From contig JAHBUQ010000001.1 of assembly GCA_019637995.1 (NCBI GenBank), positions 558,001-622,000 on the forward strand: DNA of 64,000 bases. The letters run 5' to 3'. Under the pieces are notes generated by a model. That model saw nothing but the letters and a program-made list of their open reading frames with translations, was not told where the DNA came from and did no database searches. The stretch is from Ignavibacteriota bacterium (GTDB lineage Bacteria > Bacteroidota > Ignavibacteria > Kapaibacteriales > UBA2268). The position numbers and the translations under genes are program-made. Position 1 is the first letter of the stretch; each line of letters opens with the position of its first letter. Positions 9,053-19,400 of the stretch are shown piece after piece.

Positions 9053-10366
9053 ATGCAAAATATATCAAAATTTGAAATATATTTTTTTTTCATTATTACA
9101 TTATTGTTTGTCTTTTTGATTTCATGTAATCAAAAAACATCTGAAATTGATGATATAAAAAAAACTCCAATTTTTCCACGAGTAATTTGGGTTGAAAATC
9201 CGATGAAACATGCAGTTATATCATGGAATAATCTTCAGCAAAGTGATTACGGCAAAGTTCACTATGATACAGTCAGCAGAAAAGGTAACAAATCCAAGTA
9301 TCAATTTATTTCTGAATCCTCAAGATTTGGAAAAGTAACGATGAAAAAGATGGATTTTGTGGAAGGAGTAACGCCCGGTTTCTATTATCACACTGAATTA
9401 AACGGACTGAAACCGAATACGAAATATTATTTCACACTTGAAAATGATGGCAAGTTTTCCGATGAATATTATTTTATTACTGCTCCGGATGATATTGAAA
9501 AAATCAAATTTGTCGCAGGGGGTGATTCACGGCTTGGTGGCGACAAACCCAGATACGCCGGCAGAACTCCGCATATTGACAGGCAGAATGTAATGAAGCT
9601 CATAGCTAAGCTAATTGATGAAAACCCTGATATATATGCTATGATACATGGTGCAGATTTCGGCACTACGGCTGATTGGAGGCATCTGTATTGGTTTTTT
9701 GACGATATGAAATATTCCTACGGTTCAGATAACAGAATACTTCCATATTTTGTGTCTATGGGTAATCATGATACTGAAATTGGCTTCCTTGAAAATTTTT
9801 ATTTAGGAGAAGATAATATCAATGAGGATATTGCATTCAGTTATTATTACAGTTCAAAAGTTACGAATGATATTTCACTCATAACTCTGAATACCGAAAT
9901 TTCATTAACAGGTGAGCAGTATCATTGGCTTGAAGAAGAACTTCCTGAATTGAGAGAAAAATCAAAATGGCTGCTTGTGAATTATCACAAGCCGGCTTTC
10001 CCGGCCGTAAAAGATACAAATGAATATAAATTTAAAAGAGTAAGAGATAATTGGATACCTTTATTTGAAAAATATAATATTGATTTAGCAATAGAATCAG
10101 ATGGTCACAGTCTTAAAAGAACAATTCCGATTAGAAATGGAAAAATTGACTTAGAGCGTGGGATTACTTACATTGGTGAAGGTGGTCTTGGAGCGCCTTT
10201 AAGAGAACCTGATACAAACAGATGGTTTCTTAAGGGAGGTTTCGCCTCAAAAGATTTACACGTCTGGTTAATTGAAGTTACCCGTAAATCAATTGATTTA
10301 AAAGCAATTGGAATTGAAAATCAATTATTCGACAATCATAAAATATTTAAGAAATTAAGGCAGTGA
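9053..10366 (+). CDS. Secreted purple-acid-phosphatase-like metallophosphoesterase (lipoprotein)
   Basis: A 437-aa phosphoesterase with a lipoprotein signal ending at FLISCNQK, an N-terminal fibronectin-III-like domain (about 45-145, ending GLKPNTKYYFTLE) and a calcineurin-like metallophosphatase domain. Metal-binding motifs appear in order: GGDSR (about 161), a variant HGADFG where GDxx is usual, MGNHD (about 237), NYHKP (about 317) and a variant DGHSLKRT in place of GHxH. The layout fits purple acid phosphatases acting outside the inner membrane. It is one base from phoA, so the two are likely co-transcribed. Substrate is inferred from the neighbours only. Confidence 0.8.
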   Translation: MQNISKFEIYFFFIITLLFVFLISCNQKTSEIDDIKKTPIFPRVIWVENPMKHAVISWNNLQQSDYGKVHYDTVSRKGNKSKYQFISESSRFGKVTMKKMDFVEGVTPGFYYHTELNGLKPNTKYYFTLENDGKFSDEYYFITAPDDIEKIKFVAGGDSRLGGDKPRYAGRTPHIDRQNVMKLIAKLIDENPDIYAMIHGADFGTTADWRHLYWFFDDMKYSYGSDNRILPYFVSMGNHDTEIGFLENFYLGEDNINEDIAFSYYYSSKVTNDISLITLNTEISLTGEQYHWLEEELPELREKSKWLLVNYHKPAFPAVKDTNEYKFKRVRDNWIPLFEKYNIDLAIESDGHSLKRTIPIRNGKIDLERGITYIGEGGLGAPLREPDTNRWFLKGGFASKDLHVWLIEVTRKSIDLKAIGIENQLFDNHKIFKKLRQ

Positions 10367-10367
10367 T

Positions 10368-11549
10368 ATGAAAAGAAATACGACTTATATTTTAACACTT
10401 CTGTTAGCAATTGCTTTAATAAGCTCCTGCTCTGATGAGAAGCCCAAAAGAGATATCTTAGTTTTTACTTATGATTCTTTGAAATTCTCTGAAGATGTAC
10501 CCGGAGATTATTCAACCCTTGAGAATTTCGGTGGCGATTCTATAAAAAATGTAATATTGATATTAGGTGATGGTGTCGGTATTAATCAGGTTCTTGCTTC
10601 ACGGCTAATGATTTACGGACCGGAAGGCAAAATGTATTGCGAAAGATTCCCTGTTACAGGACAATCCAATACAGCACCAGATGATGATAATTACATAACA
10701 GATTCAGGTGCCGGAGCTACTGCTCTTGCAACCGGTATTAAAACTGGAAGAGGTATGATTGGTATGAGCAGGGATTCAATTGTACGAACATCAATTACAG
10801 AATTATTTAGAAATCAAGGATATTCAACTGGAATTATATCAACGGGACAACTTGCGGATGCAACACCGGCGGGTTTTTCAGTTAATGCTCCAAGCAGAAA
10901 AATGAAGCATGAAATTGCTGCATCAATGAGCAATACAGGAATTAATATATTCCTTGGAAATAGCTTTGCATTTGATGATAAAGTACATAACGGCAAAAGT
11001 GCTGCCGAACTCGCTTTAGAGAGAGGTTATGATGTCATCCGTACTAAGAATGATTTTCTAAACTCAAATTCAAATAGAATTATTGCCTTAATTGACAGTA
11101 TGGATATTTTAAGAGATGTCAAAAATAAAGATAATCAATTGACACTTGAAGAAGTAACAAATAAATCAATCCAATTGCTTAACCGAAATGAAAAAGGTTT
11201 CTTTTTAATGATTGAAGAAGATGGCACTGATGAATACTGCCATAATCACGATATAATGGGTCTGACTACTCAAATGAAACAAATGGACGATGCAATTAAA
11301 GCAGCAGTTGATTTTGCCCGTAAAGATGGTAATACGCTTGTTATAGTAACTGCTGACCACGAAACCGGAGGACTTGTCATAGTTGAAGCCAATCGCAAAA
11401 CAAGGATGATGACTGCAGCTTGGGCAACAGGCGACCATTCACCGCAACCGGTTCCGGTTTATGCAATTGGTCCGTATTCTTACCTTTTTACCGGTTATTA
11501 TGAAAACACACATATTCCAAAAACTATTGCGAAAATTTTAAAATTTTAA
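10368..11549 (+). CDS. phoA: Alkaline phosphatase (PhoA family)
   Basis: A 393-aa alkaline phosphatase that hydrolyses phosphate monoesters outside the inner membrane. A lipoprotein-like signal ends at LISSCSDEK. Catalytic signatures are present: ILGDGVGINQ (metal Asp), TDSGAGATALATG with the nucleophile Ser, MIEEDGTDEYCHNHD for metal ligands, TADHETGGLVI and the final GDHSPQPVPVYAIGP His. Size is typical of the shorter bacterial PhoA enzymes. The ATG follows the previous stop by one base. Together with the neighbouring phosphatase and phytase it forms a phosphate-release operon. No Pho box was identified. Confidence 0.92.
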   Translation: MKRNTTYILTLLLAIALISSCSDEKPKRDILVFTYDSLKFSEDVPGDYSTLENFGGDSIKNVILILGDGVGINQVLASRLMIYGPEGKMYCERFPVTGQSNTAPDDDNYITDSGAGATALATGIKTGRGMIGMSRDSIVRTSITELFRNQGYSTGIISTGQLADATPAGFSVNAPSRKMKHEIAASMSNTGINIFLGNSFAFDDKVHNGKSAAELALERGYDVIRTKNDFLNSNSNRIIALIDSMDILRDVKNKDNQLTLEEVTNKSIQLLNRNEKGFFLMIEEDGTDEYCHNHDIMGLTTQMKQMDDAIKAAVDFARKDGNTLVIVTADHETGGLVIVEANRKTRMMTAAWATGDHSPQPVPVYAIGPYSYLFTGYYENTHIPKTIAKILKF

Positions 11550-11568
11550 AAAATTACTGGAGAAGAAA

Positions 11569-12672
11569 ATGAACATTTTTGTTAAATATGTCTTACTATT
11601 AACATTAGCTTTTTCAATTATAATATCATGCAAAGAAAAAGAAGAAGTTAAAGAAGTAATTGAAATTGAACAAAGTAACAAAGAATTTCCTGTCATTTCA
11701 GAAGAGTTTTTATCACCATGGAATGATGATGACAATATTGATTCGCCAACATTCTATCAAACCGCTGACGGAAGAAATTTAATTATCGCCACATCAAAAG
11801 CCAAACATAATTTGTTTATTTATAATGCTGAAAATGGGGAACTTGTTAAAACAATCGGAAAAGAAGGTAACGGGCAAATGGAATTTGCAAGACCTAATGG
11901 AATTTGGGTTATTGAAAATCTTTTGCTTGTCTGTGAAAGGGATAATCACAGAATACAAGTTATTAATTTGAAGGATTTTTCTCATGTTGGATTCATTGGT
12001 GAAGAATACCTGAAATACCCTTATGGGATTACTGTTTATAAGAATTCTGATGATGAGTTTACTTTGTTTGTTACAGATAATTATGAGGGTGAAAATGATG
12101 AGGCATATCCACATTATTACAAGCTCAATGAAAGAGTTCACAAATACTCTTTCAAATACGACGAAAGTAATAGAAACTTTGAAAGTAAATTAATCAAAAA
12201 GTTCGGTGATACTTCAGGTCCGGGTATGTTATGGGTTGTTGAATCAATTTATGCTGACCCTGATAATAATCGCCTGCTCATAGCAGAGGAGGATAAAAAC
12301 AACTTAGGAATCAAAATTTATGACTTAGAAGGTAACTTTACCGGAATAATAATTGGTGATGACGAATTTGAATATCAGGCAGAGGGTATTGCTTTGTACG
12401 ATTGCGGTAATGGAGAAGGATATTGGTTTTGTACTGACCAGGATTATTACAATTTGGGTAATAACACATTCCATATTTATGACCGAAAAAGTATGAAATA
12501 TTTATCTTCATTTATAAGCAAAACATCAGGCAATACAGATGGAATATGGCTTTCTCAATTGCCTTTTGGCAAATTTAATAAAGGAATTTTTATCGCAGTT
12601 CATAATGATGGCGGAGTTGGTATATTTGACTTAAATAATATTTTAAATACATTAAATTTAAAGTGTAAATGA
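11569..12672 (+). CDS. 3-phytase (beta-propeller phytase) lipoprotein
   Basis: A 367-aa secreted protein with a lipoprotein signal ending at IISCKEKEE and a beta-propeller. Features typical of beta-propeller phytases are visible: RPNGIWV, a calcium-site-like acidic region, YQAEGIALYDCGNGEGYWF (about 269-287), TDQDYYN, NTFHIYDRKS and NTDGIWLSQLP. These enzymes release phosphate from inositol hexakisphosphate with calcium. The ATG has an upstream GGAGAAG-like site and lies 19 bp from phoA; an intrinsic terminator follows, closing the operon. A generic NHL/SMP propeller is the alternative, but the AEGIALYD and WF-TDQ blocks favour phytase. Confidence 0.82.
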   Translation: MNIFVKYVLLLTLAFSIIISCKEKEEVKEVIEIEQSNKEFPVISEEFLSPWNDDDNIDSPTFYQTADGRNLIIATSKAKHNLFIYNAENGELVKTIGKEGNGQMEFARPNGIWVIENLLLVCERDNHRIQVINLKDFSHVGFIGEEYLKYPYGITVYKNSDDEFTLFVTDNYEGENDEAYPHYYKLNERVHKYSFKYDESNRNFESKLIKKFGDTSGPGMLWVVESIYADPDNNRLLIAEEDKNNLGIKIYDLEGNFTGIIIGDDEFEYQAEGIALYDCGNGEGYWFCTDQDYYNLGNNTFHIYDRKSMKYLSSFISKTSGNTDGIWLSQLPFGKFNKGIFIAVHNDGGVGIFDLNNILNTLNLKCK

Positions 12673-12716
12673 TTAGTTTTCGGAAAAATTCAGAAATATA
12701 GTATTGCATCTAAGCA

Positions 12717-12750
12717 AAAGCCCCAACAAATAATTGGGGCTTTGTTATTT
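12717..12750 (+). terminator. Intrinsic terminator after the phytase gene
   Basis: Stem AAAGCCCCAA (12717-12726) pairs perfectly with TTGGGGCTTT (12734-12743), loop 7 nt, then a T-rich tail. It ends the phosphorus-release operon. Confidence 0.88.
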
Positions 12751-12821
12751 TCAGAGCTCTTGATTCAGAGAAGAAATAAATTCTCAGTTCTTTAAGGTAT
12801 AATATAATCAATAAAACTTTA

Positions 12822-12843
12822 TGTCACACTGAGCGAAGTCGAA
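12822..12843. repeat. Stub of the extragenic palindromic repeat
   Basis: Contains GTCACACTGAGCGAAGTCGA, the left arm of the element found at 4590-4796 and 50062-50250, without its right arm. The rest of 12751-12990 shows nothing else recognisable. Confidence 0.7.
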
Positions 12844-12990
12844 ATATAGTTTATATTACTTTACAAAGATTTATATAAGATAGTATAACTTGTTATATAA
12901 TATAGGTATTATAGGTTTCATTGGTACATTATTATGAAGTAATATAGTGTATATATTCAAAAATATTGTTGGAATAATGTTGGTATTTTA

Positions 12991-13022
12991 TTTGGTGGTT
13001 TAAGTGATTTTACTTACTTTCG
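12991..13022 (+). promoter_or_regulatory. Bacteroidota-type promoter of the recombinase gene
   Basis: TTTG at 12991-12994, a 20-bp spacer, then TACTTTCG at 13015-13022 (one mismatch to TAnnTTTG), 33 bp before the recombinase ATG at 13056. Spacing equals that of the cas and crRNA promoters in this window. Confidence 0.5.
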
Positions 13023-13055
13023 TAAATATATTATCAACATTATTTCGGTTTGTTT

Positions 13056-14291
13056 ATGAATTTACATTTTTATCTGGACAGTAAACTTTCTAAAAGTGGT
13101 GAGAAAGCTGTTATTCTATTTATTAGAGGCATCGAAAAAGGACGAACTGAATATATTAATGCGAAAATTAAAGTGGCTCCTGATTTGTGGAATCCTGAAA
13201 GAGAAATTGTTCGCAGAAATCACCCTCTTAGCATGGAGTACAATGAATATCTGACATAAATTAAAAGTGAAATCAGCGCTCTTTTTATTTCATGTATTCA
13301 AAATAAAACCGAAATCAATTCAAAATCATTTAAACAACTTGTCATTGAAAATGTTTTTAATCCATCGGTCAATGAGAAACAGCGGAAAAATACTTTTTTC
13401 GATATTTACGACTTGTTTTTATCTACCAAAAAACAAGCAATTTCAAAACATACTTATAAAAACTATGTTACTCTGAAAAATCATCTCAAAAATTATGAAA
13501 TTTATCACAAAACTAAACTTATGTTTTCAGATATTGGGCTTGAGTTTAATGATAAATTTGTAAATTATTGCATAAATCACTCGCAAATAAAAAATAATAC
13601 GATTGTGAGCTTACTTAGATTGTTGAAGTCGTTCATGAACTGGACTTTTGAAAGGGATTACCACTCAAACAAAAATCATAAGAAAATCAGGTTGAAAGAA
13701 GATGATGTTGAGTTGGTGGCTCTTACTGGGAGCGAATTGATGCGGCTATACAATCTTGACCTGACACAAAATACCACCTTATCCAAAATTCGTGATACTT
13801 TCTGTTTGTCGTGTTTTACAGGTGCAAGGTTTTCTGACATAGCAAATCTTAAAATGACTGATATTGCTAATGATACGTGGAATTTGAGAACTCAAAAGAC
13901 ACGTGATATACTGACAATTCCTCTTAATGACTATGCTCTTGAAATCATTAACCGGTACAAAGATAGCGGAACAGACTTTAAAGTTGTATCAAACCAATTA
14001 AGTAATAAATACTTAAAAGAACTTTGCAAATTAGCGGAAATAACAGGTATAACAAAAAGGACACATTATCAGGGTTCGGAGAAAATCGAAATTATCAAAC
14101 CAAAATATGAATTCATTTCAACCCATACAGCCCGCCGAACATTTGTAACATTATCACTCGAAAAGGGTATGCGCCCCGAAATAGTCATGTCAATCACCGG
14201 ACATAAGGAATACAAAACGATGAAAAGGTACATCAAAATCACTTCAAGTGCTAAGCAGAATGAAATGAAAAATGTTTGGAAGAAGATATAG
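13056..14291 (+). pseudogene. Tyrosine recombinase (integrase) with an in-frame stop
   Basis: Site-specific recombinase of the Bacteroidota mobile-element type, about 411 residues if read through. The N-terminal arm-binding domain (MNLHFYLDSKLSKSG to MEYNEYLT) is followed by TAA at 13257-13259. The same frame then continues with IKSEISALFISC, a core-binding domain and a complete catalytic domain: TGARFSDI (first Arg), a Lys in LRTQKTRDILTIP, HTARRTF (HxxR) and TGHKEYKTMKRYIK (His and nucleophile Tyr). The only visible defect is this stop, so the gene is a young pseudogene, an assembly error, or expresses a truncated catalytic part from a TTG at 13413. Three element-type genes follow downstream. 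Confidence 0.82.
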
Positions 14292-14373
14292 AATAAAATT
14301 TGAATAGTATTTGTTACTTTCATAATTCTTTTCCGTTTTATATTTTTTACATATTTAATAGGAATTAGAAATT

Positions 14374-15129
14374 ATGAGTATTGTTACCGATGACCATTTT
14401 CTTGGTATTTACAAGTTTGAGAACGTATCTGATTTATCGTCTGCTACAACAACAATGGCACAGTATTATAGAAATAAAAGGAGGCATTTTTTAGATATAT
14501 TAAATCAAGTAAAAACAGAATACAGACTTCAATTGATTGATATTGAGTTTAAGGAAGTTAAAAATCAACTCTCTCCGGAAACTTTTAAGAAACTTAATAA
14601 TAACAAATTATTTGATGAAATCCCTGTACACCACAAAATCCATGAAGATGAAAATCTTCTTCTTGCAAGTTATATTTTGTTTTTATCAATACTTCAAAAG
14701 CAGTATAAAAAGATTGCAGAGTTAAACTTTATTGATGTTAAATGGCTAAAGGATTATGCAACATTTCAAAGTTTATACAACATTTTAACTAAGTATAATA
14801 TCATTAGTTCAGACTATTATAGATTTCAATCATTTTTCTTATTAAAAAACGAAATGATTTTTAATACAAATTTGTATGAAACATCATCAATATTCTATCA
14901 TCTTATCAAATATAACTATATTTCAGAAACAACATTAAATACAATGTTAAATAACTCATTGATAATTGCAAAGAAAGGAAATAAAGCCAATACAATTGAG
15001 GTATTGACAACAAAATCATATAAGAAAAATGAAACAAAGATTACCAGTGAATATGACTCGACAAAAATTAGGAAGGATGTAAAAGATGCTATGAATGAAT
15101 TCGGTATATCCTTGCCACCCAAAAAATGA
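14374..15129 (+). CDS. Hypothetical protein of the integrative element
   Basis: A 251-aa, Lys/Asn/Ile-rich, probably soluble and helical protein. I recognise no domain. The second half contains predicted helices rich in Leu and aromatic residues (FQSLYNILTKYNII, SIFYHLIKYNYIS), followed by a charged tail ending SLPPKK. It lies 83 bp after the recombinase and before two small HTH genes, a layout common in Bacteroidota integrative elements, where such proteins often have no known role. AT content is similar to its neighbours. Confidence 0.55.
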   Translation: MSIVTDDHFLGIYKFENVSDLSSATTTMAQYYRNKRRHFLDILNQVKTEYRLQLIDIEFKEVKNQLSPETFKKLNNNKLFDEIPVHHKIHEDENLLLASYILFLSILQKQYKKIAELNFIDVKWLKDYATFQSLYNILTKYNIISSDYYRFQSFFLLKNEMIFNTNLYETSSIFYHLIKYNYISETTLNTMLNNSLIIAKKGNKANTIEVLTTKSYKKNETKITSEYDSTKIRKDVKDAMNEFGISLPPKK

Positions 15130-15279
15130 CCTTGTAATTCACCAAGTCTGAAAACACTGATTATTACTGTATTCGTTTTGTAAAAAAAAACCTTAAAGTA
15201 TCCTTGTATAGTTTGTTAAATTGTGATAATTTGCATCAAGTTTTTTAACAATTTTTATAAACTTTATAAGGAAAGCTAA

Positions 15280-15612
15280 ATGAATGCTAACTTAACAGTT
15301 ACTCTTGATAAGTCAAGTATTGAATTACTTGTCAATGAAATATCTGACAAAATCAGTATTTCAAGTGAAAAATCTGACTTTATACCAAAGCCAGCTCCAC
15401 CGGCACTACTATCAATAAAAGATTTGTGCCAGTTCTTCAGAGTGAGCCGTGTTACAATTCACAAATGGATGAAAGACGGCAGAATACCCTACCGCAAGGT
15501 AAACAGACGTGTTTACTTCATACTTGAAGAAGTTTTAAATTCAATCAATAAATTTGACTTTAAAACTGTTGCCTCTGCTAAAGAATCAATTCTAAATGGG
15601 AGGGGAAGATGA
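15280..15612 (+). CDS. Excisionase-like helix-turn-helix protein
   Basis: A 110-aa DNA-binding protein. Residues about 43-92 form a MerR/excisionase-type winged HTH: LLSIKDLCQFFRVSRVTIHKWMKDGRIPYRKV (in overlapping blocks SIKDLCQFF and SRVTIHKWMKDGRIPY), then RRVYFILEEVLNSI. Such proteins direct recombination of integrative elements or serve as their regulators. The ATG is preceded by AAGGAAA. It is downstream of the recombinase gene, which supports an excisionase (Xis/RDF) role, but this is inference. Confidence 0.78.
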   Translation: MNANLTVTLDKSSIELLVNEISDKISISSEKSDFIPKPAPPALLSIKDLCQFFRVSRVTIHKWMKDGRIPYRKVNRRVYFILEEVLNSINKFDFKTVASAKESILNGRGR

Positions 15613-15764
15613 ACACTCAAATAAAAAAGGGCTTGGAAACAAATCCAAGTCCCTTATCTAATAATTTACATTGCAAAAGTAATCAATTTTCAGGAATTAA
15701 TAAAGAAAATATTCAATTATTATGTTTAATAAAATATTTAGGAGGTCATTATGACAGGTTTTGA
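15609..15764 (+). CDS. Possible 51-aa ORF coupled to the HTH gene
   Basis: An ATG overlaps the HTH stop (ATGA at 15609) and the frame runs 51 codons, overlapping the next gene's ATG. It reads MNTQIKKGLETNPSPL through LLCLIKYLGGHYDRF. The first third is the terminator hairpin at 15627-15655, which argues against it being coding. No homology recognised. Confidence 0.2.
   Translation: MNTQIKKGLETNPSPLSNNLHCKSNQFSGINKENIQLLCLIKYLGGHYDRF
15627..15655 (+). terminator. Terminator-like hairpin after the HTH gene
   Basis: AAGGGCTTGGA (15627-15637) pairs with TCCAAGTCCCTT (15644-15655) with one bulged T and a 6-nt AACAAA loop; an A-run precedes it, so it could also act on the minus strand. Confidence 0.6.
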
Positions 15765-16014
15765 GTTGCGATGTATTCGGATTTTTAATCAAATTAGTCA
15801 GTATCAGTTAGCTGAAGAGTTGGGTTATTCCACAACAGACCCAATATATAAAGCTGAGAGAGCTGAGTTTCTACCTCATAAGTTCGTTAAGGCTATTTCC
15901 AAATTGGTCGGCATTGATTTCTCAAATCAAAAGACGATTGATGATTATATGAAGAAATTGCCAAAAGAATTAGGAACAAAGTACCTGAAGCCACGCTATC
16001 CAAGTCTTTTTTAA
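15751..16014 (+). CDS. Small XRE-like helix-turn-helix protein
   Basis: An 87-aa protein whose N-terminal half reads as a Cro/C1-type HTH: LRCIRIFNQISQYQLAEELGYS, followed by the recognition segment and YKAERAEFLPHKFVKAISKLVG. The C-terminal 20 residues are basic and unstructured. An AGGAGG site at about 15740 precedes the ATG, one of the best ribosome binding sites in the window. It is the last gene of the decayed integrative element and may be its regulator. Confidence 0.6.
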   Translation: MTGFELRCIRIFNQISQYQLAEELGYSTTDPIYKAERAEFLPHKFVKAISKLVGIDFSNQKTIDDYMKKLPKELGTKYLKPRYPSLF

Positions 16015-16048
16015 GATTGCAAGCCCGTAAACGTAGATGAAATCTAAC

Positions 16049-16094
16049 TATCGGCAGGTTGTTTCAAAAACAAATTACAGAACACCTGCCGATA
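16049..16094. repeat. Perfect 11-bp inverted repeat
   Basis: TATCGGCAGGT (16049-16059) and its exact complement (16084-16094) enclose a 24-nt AT-rich loop. There is no T run, so it is not a typical terminator. It lies 35 bp after the last element gene and could be an end or attachment-related site of the element. Confidence 0.5.
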
Positions 16095-16354
16095 ATATTC
16101 AGACTACTTACTTGATTTCTCCGAAAAACATACAGACCACTTACATAAAAACAAAATTCCGTTACTCAAAATTTACTCAATATTTCACTTCAACTTACTG
16201 TGTTGAGCTGATTTGACGGCTCGAAATGTTTGTAAATTACGTAATACGGTAATAACAATGATGAATAAGTAAAAGATTTTGTAAAAAGTATTCCCAAAAT
16301 TATTCATTTTTACTTATTTTTGTAATATCGAAGTACATTTTTTGGTAAAATTTT

Positions 16355-16465
16355 ATGATTTCAGATAACATATTGAAAATGATTGCAAAAATAGATGTCT
16401 CAGCCCTGCCCAAAGGTGTGTACTTTGTCAGAACTGAGAACAATGTTTTGAGTTTTGTGAAGTAA
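16355..16465 (+). pseudogene. Relic of a type IX secretion C-terminal sorting domain
   Basis: A 36-codon frame ending KIDVSALPKGVYFVRTE...VLSFVK. The block (D/N)VSxLPKGVYFVR followed by a short strand and a final FVK is the hallmark end of the type A sorting domain carried by cargo of the type IX secretion system of Bacteroidota. The rest of the cargo gene is missing; the preceding sequence has no matching frame. It ends 17 bp before the first CRISPR repeat, so array or element rearrangement probably removed the body of the gene. Confidence 0.65.
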
Positions 16466-16481
16466 ACAAGGATTTACCCAC

Positions 16482-19400
16482 ATTTCAATTCTAATATAGT
16501 TCGATTAAAAGCTTGAACTTAGATAGTTTTGATATGGGATTTAATAATTTCAATTCTAATATAGTTCGATTAAAAGATCCATCGCCGTGCTTGTGCCCGC
16601 TACCGAAACTACATTTCAATTCTAATATAGTTCGATTAAAAGGAGGAAACTCCGGCAAATAATAAGGAACTGAAACGAATTTCAATTCTAATATAGTTCG
16701 ATTAAAAGACGAGTGATTATGAGATTACTTTAGTACCTGTATTCATTTCAATTCTAATATAGTTCGATTAAAAGATCTTCAGCATATCGGATTATGCCAC
16801 CGTAAGTTGAAATTTCAATTCTAATATAGTTCGATTAAAAGCTTCTCCGATAAGAAAATCAATGTAATATCTAATGTATTTCAATTCTAATATAGTTCGA
16901 TTAAAAGGCTTTCACTTCGTTCTGCCATTTGCTTATTAAATATATTACAATTCTAATATAGTTCGATTAAAAGCTTTTAGAGCCTGCATTCACCGCTCTT
17001 TCAAGCATATTTCAATTCTAATATAGTTCGATTAAAAGTAATTATATTGGAATTGAAAAAGAAAAGCAATATTTATTTCAATTCTAATATAGTTCGATTA
17101 AAAGAATTTTAATAAACTGAAATTAAGTATATTAAAATAATTTCAATTCTAATATAGTTCGATTAAAAGAAAGAAAAAGCTAAAATGATGAACGATGTGC
17201 AGCAAAATTTCAATTCTAATATAGTTCGATTAAAAGATCTGGAACATTAAAACCTCACTAATTTTTTACGTATTTCAATTCTAATATAGTTCGATTAAAA
17301 GTATTTTTCAGAATATTAAATCTAACTTCAATGCTTATTTCAATTCTAATATAGTTCGATTAAAAGAAAGCATAACGCTCTTTACGATATACCACTAATT
17401 ATTTCAATTCTAATATAGTTCGATTAAAAGTTCCAACCATTCAGTCATGGCGAATTCCTTTGTTTGATTTCAATTCTAATATAGTTCGATTAAAAGAAAG
17501 AAAAAGCTAAAATGATGAACGATGTGCAGCAAAATTTCAATTCTAATATAGTTCGATTAAAAGGCAAATAAAGCAAATTCAAGCCTGCCGTTCCCATTAT
17601 TTCAATTCTAATATAGTTCGATTAAAAGATTATGTTATCAACTATATTCTCAGCAATCGGTTTATTTCAATTCTAATATAGTTCGATTAAAAGGCAATGC
17701 CTTTTGAGGTTATGAGTTTTTCATTAAGTAATTTCAATTCTAATATAGTTCGATTAAAAGAATAGATTTACAGATTTTTACAAGGTGACGTTAACAGCAT
17801 TTCAATTCTAATATAGTTCGATTAAAAGCTTTTAGTTTTTTCAAAGCAACTAACTGCAATTATTATTTCAATTCTAATATAGTTCGATTAAAAGATTTTT
17901 GTGCGAAATTGAAATTGATAGATAGCAAAATTTCAATTCTAATATAGTTCGATTAAAAGACGTGTGGTTTTTAGCATATTTAGACAAGGCAAATAAATTT
18001 CAATTCTAATATAGTTCGATTAAAAGAAGAACCTGTGCTATCAACAGTTACCTGTAAATCTATTTCAATTCTAATATAGTTCGATTAAAAGCAAGCAAGC
18101 GAACGGATAATTACGAATTAATTGAATTTCAATTCTAATATAGTTCGATTAAAAGAAATTGAAGATGGGGTTTCACTTAAAGCGTATGAGAATTTCAATT
18201 CTAATATAGTTCGATTAAAAGTTTGCAGAACACGATGACATGGTAGATGCTTTTGTTCAATTTCAATTCTAATATAGTTCGATTAAAAGTAAAAAGTATC
18301 AACACTTAGAACGCTTCGGAACTAATTTCAATTCTAATATAGTTCGATTAAAAGAAAATCAAAAATGTTTGGGATTTTATAGCTCGTAACTATTTCAATT
18401 CTAATATAGTTCGATTAAAAGAGTGAACATCTTAAAAACGTATTAAATGAAATGACTTATTTCAATTCTAATATAGTTCGATTAAAAGCATTGTGGCAAA
18501 GAATTATGAAAATCTATATAGGAGGATTTCAATTCTAATATAGTTCGATTAAAAGAAATTGAAGATGGGGTTTCACTTAAAGCGTATGAGAATTTCAATT
18601 CTAATATAGTTCGATTAAAAGTTTGCAGAACACGATGACATGGTAGATGCTTTTGTTCAATTTCAATTCTAATATAGTTCGATTAAAAGAGTATCACTTC
18701 AAACAGATGGAAATGTATTAGTTAATTTCAATTCTAATATAGTTCGATTAAAAGGTTGATTATGAGTTCAAACAAATCTGCAGCGAACTAATTTCAATTC
18801 TAATATAGTTCGATTAAAAGTTCCGATTTCAGCTTTATTATACCAGTTTGCAGAACATTTCAATTCTAATATAGTTCGATTAAAAGTTTTTGTGCGAAAT
18901 TGAAATTGATAGATAGCAAAATTTCAATTCTAATATAGTTCGATTAAAAGTAAATGTTGAAGACAATCCGCCTCACGATTACTTTATTTCAATTCTAATA
19001 TAGTTCGATTAAAAGAGTTCTGCCTTCGGTTCTATTAAAAATATTGCAGATTTCAATTCTAATATAGTTCGATTAAAAGCTATATAGACAGGAGAATGAT
19101 AATATGAAATTAAGGTATTTCAATTCTAATATAGTTCGATTAAAAGGTATGTCATCATAAAAATTAACTAAATAATTTGTCATTTCAATTCTAATATAGT
19201 TCGATTAAAAGTTATTAGGTTATAAAGCCCTAATTTTAATTTATAAAATTTCAATTCTAATATAGTTCGATTAAAAGTTCCGATTTCAGCTTTATTATAC
19301 CAGTTTGCAGAACATTTCAATTCTAATATAGTTCGATTAAAAGAAAAAGGCAATAAGAGCGAAATACATGCTAAAAATATTTCAATTCTAATATAGTTCG

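Larger units (their letters stand above)
16015..16481. other. Gap between integrative element and CRISPR array
   Basis: Holds the inverted repeat at 16049-16094 and the T9SS sorting-domain relic at 16355-16465. The intervening 16095-16354 shows no other recognised feature. Confidence 0.6.

Noticed and set aside
16491..16685. Minus-strand ORF across the first CRISPR repeats
   Set aside because: It translates the repeat itself (recurring NRTILELK) plus spacers; no start signal or gene context.
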